5,037 nucleotides of DNA from NCBI GenBank assembly GCA_947478655.1, contig CANJWU010000103.1, positions 1 to 5,037 on the forward strand, written 5' to 3'. Origin of the DNA: Sphingobacteriales bacterium. Lineage in GTDB: Bacteria > Bacteroidota > Bacteroidia > Sphingobacteriales > Sphingobacteriaceae. The position numbers and the translations under genes are program-made. Under the pieces are notes generated by a model, which had not been told where the DNA came from, did not search any database, and saw only the letters and a list, made by a program, of their open reading frames with translations. How positions within the stretch are numbered: the first letter of the stretch is position 1; each line of letters starts with the position of its first letter. Of the stretch, positions 1-5,037 are shown piece by piece.

Positions 1-26
1 AATCGAATTTCGCTTATCCTTCAATT

Positions 27-1268
27 TTAATTCTCTTTGAGGAGTCTATAAAGCATGTAAAGTGCACTAACTGCCGTTCTTTCAATGTTTTGCATTCTTT
101 TATTTCCGAATAAAAACTTTTTGGCAAGCACCTTATTTTTACTTGCAACAGCAATCCAGACGGTTCCGACTGGTTTATCGGGTGTACCACCATCGGGCCC
201 AGCAATACCAGAACAGGCAATCGCATAATCCGAATTAAAGGCTTTTAGAGCCCCTAAAACCATTTCTTTTACAGTTTCCTCACTTACTGCACCCGTTTGG
301 TTTAAAGTGTCTAATTTAACGCCTAATACGCTTTCTTTTAATCCGTAAGAATAGGTAATTCCTCCACCTAAATAGGATTTAGACGAACCAGGAATTGCGG
401 TAAGTAAATGTCCTATATAGCCACCGGTGCAACTTTCGGCAGTCGCTAAAGTGCTATTTTGAGCCGCTAACATTTGCAAAATAACTTCTTCAATGTTGAT
501 ATCGGTTAAGGATACTACATAATCAGCTATTTTAGCTACAATGGCCTTTTTATGAAAGTTAATTTCTTCTTCCAGTGCTGCACGATTATTTCCATGTGCA
601 CTGAGTCTCAATCTTACTTGCCCTAATTTGGGTAAAAAGGCTAATTGAATATGTGATGGCAATTGCGCTTCTTCTTCGATAATTAAGTCTGCTAAAAAAG
701 ACTCTCCTATTCCTGCAGTAAGAATGGTTTCGTGTAAAACAAAAGGTAATTTTAATGTTTGACTTAATTTTGGAATAATGCTATTCTCCATCATGTCCAT
801 CATTTCAAAAGGCACACCTGGCATCGAAAAATAATGACAATTGTTTTGATAGAAGTACATTCCTGGCGCTGTGCCTTGTAAGTTTAAAATAATTTCGCAA
901 GAAGATGGAATAGCTGCCTGTTGGTGATTTGCGGGCAAGACTGGTTTATTATACCTAGCAAAAATAGCATGAATATTTTGCAGCGCTTGTTCATTAATCA
1001 CTAATTCACCACCAAAAAAATCAAGCAATACACTTTTGGTAATATCATCTTTGGTTGGGCCTAAACCACCCGTAATAAACACGACTTCTGCTCGTTCTTT
1101 AGCTTCGGCTAATGCCTTATAAATATGTGCTGCATTATCCGAAACAGAAGTGATTTGTTTTACCCGAATGCCAATAGCATTGAGTTTTTGGGCCATCCAA
1201 GCCGAATTTGTATCTACAACTTGGCCAATGAGTAATTCGTCGCCTATGGTAATTATTTCTGCAAACAT
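27..1268 (-). CDS. cinA: CinA family protein: MoCF-like domain plus nicotinamide-nucleotide amidohydrolase (PncC) domain
   Basis: This is a full-length, 413-residue two-domain CinA protein, predicted to be cytosolic. The N-terminal COG1058/MoCF-like domain (about residues 4-170) shows TIGDELLIGQ (7-16), DTNS (19-22), ITGGLGPTKDD (65-75), GTAPGM (132-137) and SMPGVPFEM (148-156). In characterised relatives this domain acts as an ADP-ribose pyrophosphatase. The C-terminal CinA/PncC domain (about 258-411) shows TAESCTGG (276-283), ITYSYGLK (304-311), TGAVS (325-329) and SGIAGPDGG (353-361). Ser279, Tyr306 and Lys311 have the spacing of the proposed Ser/Tyr/Lys catalytic set of NMN deamidases, which convert NMN to nicotinate mononucleotide in pyridine-nucleotide salvage. 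The ATG at 1268 puts the conserved MFAEIITIGDE start in place, and no Shine-Dalgarno is visible. The stop is TAA. The old name 'competence/damage-inducible' comes from Gram-positive bacteria, and nothing here supports a competence role. The gene stands alone on its strand within the window and diverges from the DUF4197 gene. The family call is very secure; the enzymatic activities are inferred from the family. Confidence 0.96.
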   Translation of the reverse strand: MFAEIITIGDELLIGQVVDTNSAWMAQKLNAIGIRVKQITSVSDNAAHIYKALAEAKERAEVVFITGGLGPTKDDITKSVLLDFFGGELVINEQALQNIHAIFARYNKPVLPANHQQAAIPSSCEIILNLQGTAPGMYFYQNNCHYFSMPGVPFEMMDMMENSIIPKLSQTLKLPFVLHETILTAGIGESFLADLIIEEEAQLPSHIQLAFLPKLGQVRLRLSAHGNNRAALEEEINFHKKAIVAKIADYVVSLTDINIEEVILQMLAAQNSTLATAESCTGGYIGHLLTAIPGSSKSYLGGGITYSYGLKESVLGVKLDTLNQTGAVSEETVKEMVLGALKAFNSDYAIACSGIAGPDGGTPDKPVGTVWIAVASKNKVLAKKFLFGNKRMQNIERTAVSALYMLYRLLKEN

Positions 1269-1284
1269 CTTGTTAAATGTATCG

Positions 1285-1313
1285 TTTTTATCAAAAGAAA
1301 ATTATTAAAATTG
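1285..1313 (+). promoter_or_regulatory. Weak Bacteroidota-type promoter candidate of the DUF4197 gene
   Basis: TTTT (1285-1288), a 17-base spacer and TAAAATTG (1306-1313) give one mismatch in each element against TTTG / TAnnTTTG. Transcription would begin near 1320, leaving a short A-rich leader of about 15 bases before the ATG at 1335. The leader has no Shine-Dalgarno, which is usual in this phylum. The support is the position in the only available intergenic DNA plus a partial consensus match. Confidence 0.27.
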
Positions 1314-1325
1314 TAAACCATCAAA
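1297..1325 (-). promoter_or_regulatory. Possible Bacteroidota-type promoter of cinA
   Basis: Read on the minus strand, TTTG (1325-1322) is followed after 17 bases by TAATTTTC (1304-1297). The latter is one mismatch from the Bacteroidota -7 consensus TAnnTTTG. Transcription would begin near 1290 and leave a leader of about 22 bases before the cinA ATG. The region is A/T-rich, so a chance match is quite possible, and the site overlaps the opposing candidate for the DUF4197 gene. Confidence 0.35.
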
Positions 1326-1334
1326 AAAAACAAA

Positions 1335-2066
1335 ATGAAAAAATATTATTTCTTAGCCCTCATTCTATTTGCTGCACAATTTTCGGTAGCACAAATTGAC
1401 TATAATAAACTGAAAAAACAAGGACAAAGCATTGTTAAACAAGTTAACACTGGAAATAATCCTTTAAGTAACGACGAAATTATTGAGGGTTTAAGAGAGG
1501 CCTTAACGGTAGGAAGTAACAATGCAAGTAAAGCTGCTGCTGCAGTTGATGGATATTATAAGAACCCGAAACTATACATTCCTTTTCCAAGCGAAGCTAA
1601 AAAAATGGAGCAAATGTTGAGAAGTTTTGGTCAAGAAAAACTAGTAAACGATTTTTTATTAAGTTTAAATAGAGCTGCCGAAGATGCTGCAAAAGAAGCG
1701 GCACCTATATTTGTAAACGCTGTTAAAGGCATGAGCATTGCAGATGGATTAAGTATTTTGAATGGAAAAGATGATGCTGCTACACAATATTTAAAGCAAA
1801 ATACACAGGCTTTATTAGTAGAAAAATTCAAACCCATTGTAGAAAATTCTTTACACAAAGTAAGTGCAACCAAATATTGGGAACAATTGGTAGTGGCTTA
1901 TAACAAAATTCCAATGGTCGAAAAAATGAATCCTAATTTAAGCGAATATGCTACTCAAAAAGCAATAGATGGTATTTTTATTGTTGTTGCTGAACAAGAG
2001 TTACAAATTAGGAAGAACCCTGCAGCCAGGGTTTCTGCTATCTTGAAAAAAGTTTTTAATCGCTAA
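1335..2066 (+). CDS. Exported DUF4197 domain protein, function unknown
   Basis: This is a complete 243-residue protein that I recognise as DUF4197. A classical signal peptide is visible: MKK n-region, hydrophobic YYFLALILFAAQF, and a likely cleavage after SVA (residue 19) before QIDYNKLKK, so the mature protein should be periplasmic. No lipobox cysteine is present; the protein contains no cysteine at all. Family hallmarks are EGLREAL near the start of the domain (51-57), repeated Ala-rich helices (NASKAAAAVDGYY, 63-75) and NPKLYIPFP (77-85). The body looks all-helical, with an Ala-rich RAAEDAAKEAAPIF stretch (113-126), and ends in a basic tail. No catalytic motif is recognisable and I know of no established function for the family. 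The start is fixed by the signal peptide; the preceding leader is A-rich without a Shine-Dalgarno. Its TAA stop (2064-2066) overlaps the TAG stop of the convergent lptD-like gene, and its last 50 bases carry a hairpin (2016-2033). Confidence 0.9.
   Translation: MKKYYFLALILFAAQFSVAQIDYNKLKKQGQSIVKQVNTGNNPLSNDEIIEGLREALTVGSNNASKAAAAVDGYYKNPKLYIPFPSEAKKMEQMLRSFGQEKLVNDFLLSLNRAAEDAAKEAAPIFVNAVKGMSIADGLSILNGKDDAATQYLKQNTQALLVEKFKPIVENSLHKVSATKYWEQLVVAYNKIPMVEKMNPNLSEYATQKAIDGIFIVVAEQELQIRKNPAARVSAILKKVFNR
2016..2033 (-). terminator. Hairpin that may terminate the lptD-like transcript
   Basis: AACCCTG (2016-2022) and CAGGGTT (2027-2033) form a perfect 7-bp stem around a 4-base loop. On the minus strand the stem lies 29 bases beyond the lptD-like stop and is followed by CTTCCTAATTTG, which is T-rich but not a clean T run. 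On the plus strand the same stem lies inside the DUF4197 coding sequence (codons 228-233, N-P-A-A-R-V), 30 bases before its stop. A terminator role is inferred from position and symmetry; the stem is short and could be a codon-level coincidence. Confidence 0.33.
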
Positions 2067-4699
2067 TCTCTTTCGTAAAATTCTCTGCGTTTGGTAAGTC
2101 TTAAATCTTGCAAAACAGAAGATCTTACTTTTAGCAACACGCTATATCTTTGATAAGTTCCAAAGGGAATCCAATTAACCGTTAGATCCCAGCAATGCAA
2201 ATCTCTGACAATATTTAAAGAGGTTAGTGTGACCTCTTTTGCAAAAAAATCATAACCAGAAGAAAATCCAACTTTCCATTTTTTAGTTAAACTAAGATCA
2301 CCATTCACATTTAAGGCATTGCTTGTATAGGCTGTATTTAATGGTTTTGAGTAACTTAATAAATAATTTATTGCGATATTCCAAGGTATGGTCCAATCTA
2401 CATAGTATACCGCATTTCTGTTTAATAAATCATTGTCCATTCTATCTAATTGATTGATGATTTTTACAGATTGTTCGTTACTATTTGCTTTTTTAAAGGC
2501 CGATGGATTTAAATTGGTACTTAATGACATGGTAGCTGCAACCAAGCGAGCCAATTGTTTATCTTGTTGGTATTGGGTTTTATTGATGCGTCTATAATTT
2601 CCGAATTTATCTAATTGTAAGCCATAAATATCGTATGCAGCATTTAAATCTATATTAACTTTTTCAAACAGCAAAGTACGCGCAACTATATTAATTACAG
2701 AGAGTTTGAGCGAGTCTGCTGCTAAATTATAATTTCCCGTTAAACGCAAACTTTCAAACAATTTTACTTTTTTAATCAGCAAACCTGTATCTACTGCTTT
2801 GCTGGTTTTCATTTCTAAATTATTGTCGAAAGAAAAAGAAAGCAAACTCGATTTTCCTGCACCAGGTGAACCATAAATCCCATTTTGAAAAATAGTATAT
2901 GGCGTTAATTTTCCACTGGTATCGGTTTGAACAAATTTATAATAGCCAAAACTTTCGGCGCTAAAATCTGGTCTAAAGGAATAAGATATAGCGGGGGTAA
3001 ATACATGTCTTATAGCAGAAATACCAAATGCATTAACATTGAACATGCCATAGACCCTTGTTGTGAGTGAAAATCCCAAGCTATAATCTCTTGCTTGTTT
3101 AAAGCCATCTAGGGTATCGGTTATAACTTTTGAACCATCCCATTTTTTTTCAATGGAATTAAAATACCAGCGTTCATTGTAATTTAAATATGGACTCAAA
3201 GTAAAGTACTTTAAGACATTAAAAGAGGTCGATAAAGGCAAGCTATGACGCATGCCATTTTGAACTTGATTACTTGCTAAACTTTTAAACAATAAACTAT
3301 CATAAGTATCTATTCTATTCTCTAAATCGAAAGTATAGTTCATGCCAATTTTATGATACCATTTTTGAGGACCTACCCTATTTTTAGAATCAAATGGATT
3401 GATACGAGACATGCTAAAGTTAACGCGAGGCAAACCTAAACTAACTTGTCCTGTTTGTAAGTTTTGATTATGCGTTAAAGAGCTAGACATACTAAAAGGC
3501 GTGCCTTCCCAGCTTTTAGCATAACTCACCGAAGAAGACAAATTATTTTGGGTAATGGATTGAATGTTGGGGGTAATATTATTTCGATAATTATTTCTTG
3601 AAGCAATGTTTACTGCCGCACTAAACCTCGAACCCGGAATTGCTTTTGGATCTTGGTTATGTGTCCAACGAATATAAAAATCTTGACTTAAAGAATATTC
3701 GGCAGTTTCTGCCTCCCCAATTTTTCGATTGGTAAAACCAGCAGATAAGGAACCATTGTATTGATAACGATTATTATAGCGAGTAACCCCGCTTAAACCA
3801 TAACTACCTTTTGAATAAATATCTCCTTTGATTGATAAATCTACTTTTTCGTTGATGGCAAAATAATAGCCTCCATTACGTAAAAAGAAGCCCAAGGCGC
3901 GATCTTCTCCTATTTCTGGTATGACTACCCCAGACGAACTTCCTTTTAACCTTGGAAAGAATCCAAATGGAATGGCTAAAGGCAAGGGTACATCTTCAAT
4001 TACTAAATAAGCCGGTCCAGAAACCGTTTTATCGGAAGTGTTTTTTGCTTTTGTTAAAGCGATATAAAAATGTGGATGTGCTTGATTACAGGTAGTATAT
4101 TTTCCATTACGAATAAATACTTCGTCTAATTCGTTTTTCTTTACTTCGTTGGCATGTAAAAAACCTTCGCCTTCGTTGGTTATTACTTCTTTAATTTTAC
4201 CTTTTTTAGTTTCGAAATTATAGGCTAACTCTTGCGCATCGTAGGTTTGCGCACCTTCGGTAAAAACAGGCTTGCCCTTAAGTATACCAGTAGAATCAAT
4301 TACCCCATTGGCATAAACCACTTTATTCTTTTGATCAATTTTTATGAAAGCAGCTTTTAGAATTATGTCTTCGTAATAAACCTCGGCACCATTATATAAA
4401 TAAACTTCATTTTTTTTTAAGTTATAAACAATAGAATCCTTAGCGTTGTATCGAATTTTAGATTGAATGGCCTTTTTCTTTGTTTTTAAAAGAATACTAT
4501 CGGGCTCGAGTGGATCGTTTAATGATTTAGTGAGGGAATCTGATCGAATAATTGTTTTTGAATACAAGCTCGATTCGGCCTTTCCAGAACTGATGGATCC
4601 GAAAAAACTTATTAACAATAGTGGAAATACCGATTTTAGTAGTTTCAATTTAAAAATGAATACTATTTTTGCAATGCGAAGTAACAAAATTTTAAGCAA
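2063..4699 (-). CDS. lptD: LptD-like outer-membrane LPS assembly protein
   Basis: This 878-codon protein is of the Bacteroidota LptD-like family. LptD inserts lipopolysaccharide into the outer leaflet of the outer membrane, working with LptE and fed by the LptA bridge. After the signal region comes a low-complexity linker (about 42-80). Next is an OstA/LptA-like beta-jellyroll domain (about 81-230) with alternating strands such as NEVYLYNGAEVYYEDIILKA and KYTTCNQAHPHFYIAL. After it, IPFGFFPRLKGSSSGVVIPE (243-262) leads into a long beta-barrel rich in aromatic, Asn and Ser residues (about 265-878), ending in DLHCWDLTVNWIPFG (833-847). The mature part has only two cysteines, Cys204 and Cys836. 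No ATG lies near the 5' end. The longest open frame starts at TTG 4699-4697, but a second TTG at 4648-4646 would give MKLLK, a hydrophobic core and SSGKA (37-41), a textbook signal peptide, so the shorter form may be the real start. The stop is TAG. Family identity is strong; the transport function is inferred from the family. Confidence 0.92.
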   Translation of the reverse strand: MLKILLLRIAKIVFIFKLKLLKSVFPLLLISFFGSISSGKAESSLYSKTIIRSDSLTKSLNDPLEPDSILLKTKKKAIQSKIRYNAKDSIVYNLKKNEVYLYNGAEVYYEDIILKAAFIKIDQKNKVVYANGVIDSTGILKGKPVFTEGAQTYDAQELAYNFETKKGKIKEVITNEGEGFLHANEVKKNELDEVFIRNGKYTTCNQAHPHFYIALTKAKNTSDKTVSGPAYLVIEDVPLPLAIPFGFFPRLKGSSSGVVIPEIGEDRALGFFLRNGGYYFAINEKVDLSIKGDIYSKGSYGLSGVTRYNNRYQYNGSLSAGFTNRKIGEAETAEYSLSQDFYIRWTHNQDPKAIPGSRFSAAVNIASRNNYRNNITPNIQSITQNNLSSSVSYAKSWEGTPFSMSSSLTHNQNLQTGQVSLGLPRVNFSMSRINPFDSKNRVGPQKWYHKIGMNYTFDLENRIDTYDSLLFKSLASNQVQNGMRHSLPLSTSFNVLKYFTLSPYLNYNERWYFNSIEKKWDGSKVITDTLDGFKQARDYSLGFSLTTRVYGMFNVNAFGISAIRHVFTPAISYSFRPDFSAESFGYYKFVQTDTSGKLTPYTIFQNGIYGSPGAGKSSLLSFSFDNNLEMKTSKAVDTGLLIKKVKLFESLRLTGNYNLAADSLKLSVINIVARTLLFEKVNIDLNAAYDIYGLQLDKFGNYRRINKTQYQQDKQLARLVAATMSLSTNLNPSAFKKANSNEQSVKIINQLDRMDNDLLNRNAVYYVDWTIPWNIAINYLLSYSKPLNTAYTSNALNVNGDLSLTKKWKVGFSSGYDFFAKEVTLTSLNIVRDLHCWDLTVNWIPFGTYQRYSVLLKVRSSVLQDLRLTKRREFYERD
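4643..4671 (+). promoter_or_regulatory. Bacteroidota-type promoter candidate of the amidase gene, inside the lptD-like 5' region
   Basis: TATTTTTG (4664-4671) matches the Bacteroidota -7 consensus TAnnTTTG exactly. TTTC (4643-4646), one mismatch from TTTG, lies 17 bases upstream. Transcription would begin near 4678, giving a leader of about 28 bases before the ATG at 4706. The site overlaps the first codons of the lptD-like frame on the other strand. Because only 6 bp separate the two frames, the amidase promoter must lie within the neighbour, which makes this position reasonable. It is a sequence match only. Confidence 0.42.
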
Positions 4700-4705
4700 A
4701 TTATA

Positions 4706-5037
4706 ATGCTCAAACGACTAAGTCAATCAATTCTTATACTCTTTTTACTAATTACCAGCTTTATATTTTATTCATTTACACTGAATACCTATAAAATTAA
4801 GACGGTGGTGATTGATGCAGGCCATGGTGGACACGATACAGGTTGCCTTGGCTCCTTTTCCAGAGAAAAAGATGTTACACTGGCTGTTGCCTTAAAATTA
4901 GGTGCAGAAATACAAGCGAGTAATCCTGATATCAAAGTTATTTATACCCGCAGTACCGACGAATTTATTGAATTAGCAGAGCGCGCAAACATTGCAAACA
5001 GGGCTAAAGCAGATGTTTTTATTAGTATTCATTGTAA
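4706..5037 (+). CDS. N-acetylmuramoyl-L-alanine amidase (Amidase_3), 3' end cut off by window
   Basis: This is the start of a zinc-dependent peptidoglycan amidase that cleaves the bond between N-acetylmuramic acid and L-Ala of the stem peptide. It is open from ATG 4706 to the window edge (110 codons plus 2 bases). Residues 1-26 (MLKRLSQS, then a hydrophobic ILILFLLITSFIFYSF) form a signal peptide or membrane anchor, so the enzyme should act in the periplasm. The catalytic domain begins at about residue 33 with TVVIDAGHGGHDTG. His40 (GHGG), Glu54 (SREKDVTL) and His109 (SIHC) match the three Zn ligands of AmiA/CwlV-type amidases. YTRSTDEFIELAERANIAN (80-98) is the usual family block. The catalytic glutamate and the C-terminus lie beyond the window. 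The gene diverges from the lptD-like gene, with 6 bp between the longest frames. No Shine-Dalgarno is visible. The call is secure; its exact cellular role (cell separation or turnover) is not deducible here. Confidence 0.95.
   Translation, partial: MLKRLSQSILILFLLITSFIFYSFTLNTYKIKTVVIDAGHGGHDTGCLGSFSREKDVTLAVALKLGAEIQASNPDIKVIYTRSTDEFIELAERANIANRAKADVFISIHC

Noticed and set aside
1..26. Possible cinA terminator downstream of its stop
   Set aside because: Only a tiny imperfect inverted repeat (CGAA/TTCG) is present, with no stem of useful length and no T run. The window ends before more can be judged.
14..226. Minus-strand open frame of 70 codons overlapping the 3' part of cinA
   Set aside because: It is on the same strand but in another frame across the conserved PncC domain, with a composition unlike a real protein. 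It is a shadow.
1631..1873. Minus-strand open frame of 80 codons inside the DUF4197 gene
   Set aside because: It is the antisense shadow of a clearly coding, signal-peptide-bearing gene, and shows no recognisable domain.
2845..2871. Perfect Walker A-like motif GSPGAGKS at residues 610-617 of the lptD-like protein
   Set aside because: It lies in the middle of an outer-membrane beta-barrel, with no Walker B or NTPase fold around it and no ATP expected outside the inner membrane. A Gly/Pro/Ser-rich turn gives the match by chance.
4467..4706. Open frame of 79 codons on the plus strand whose TAA overlaps the amidase ATG (TAATG), resembling translational coupling
   Set aside because: It is entirely antisense to the 5' part of the lptD-like gene, which explains its open frame. 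The peptide shows no recognisable domain and no good initiation context, so the TAATG overlap is most likely coincidental.
4709..4720. Minus-strand TTTG with TA upstream (4720-4711) as an lptD promoter -7 element
   Set aside because: The spacing is TA-N4-TTTG rather than TA-N2-TTTG, and I found no better candidate upstream of either TTG start, so no promoter is called for this gene.

Overview
The window is AT-rich and reads as chromosomal DNA from a Bacteroidota bacterium, probably on the Sphingobacteriia/Chitinophagia/Cytophagia side; I cannot place the genus. The reasons are the Bacteroidota form of the LptD-like outer-membrane protein, the absence of Shine-Dalgarno sequences before every start, A/T-rich leaders, and promoter-like elements that resemble the Bacteroidota TTTG / TAnnTTTG pattern. 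It is a compact housekeeping stretch with no transposon, phage, CRISPR or RNA gene that I can see.

Layout from left to right: (1) a minus-strand CinA-family protein (27-1268), with an N-terminal MoCF-like domain and a C-terminal PncC-type NMN amidohydrolase domain; (2) a 66-bp divergent intergenic region (1269-1334) with weak overlapping promoter candidates on both strands; (3) a plus-strand exported DUF4197 protein of unknown function (1335-2066); (4) a minus-strand, 878-codon LptD-like outer-membrane LPS assembly protein (2063-4699), whose stop codon overlaps that of the DUF4197 gene by 4 bp in a tail-to-tail arrangement; (5) a plus-strand N-acetylmuramoyl-L-alanine amidase (4706 to the window edge, 3' end missing), which starts 6 bp from the furthest possible lptD start.

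Three of the four genes carry export signals. The right half concerns the cell envelope: LptD places lipopolysaccharide in the outer leaflet of the outer membrane, and the amidase cleaves peptidoglycan cross-link stems. CinA belongs to pyridine-nucleotide salvage and is functionally unrelated. The window is almost fully coding, with no gene-free stretch longer than 66 bp.

I found no convincing undescribed system. The points most worth a second look are the lptD start (TTG only, with two candidates), the very tight divergent and convergent junctions, a perfect hairpin inside the 3' end of the DUF4197 gene that could terminate lptD, and an LptD whose mature part has exactly two cysteines.
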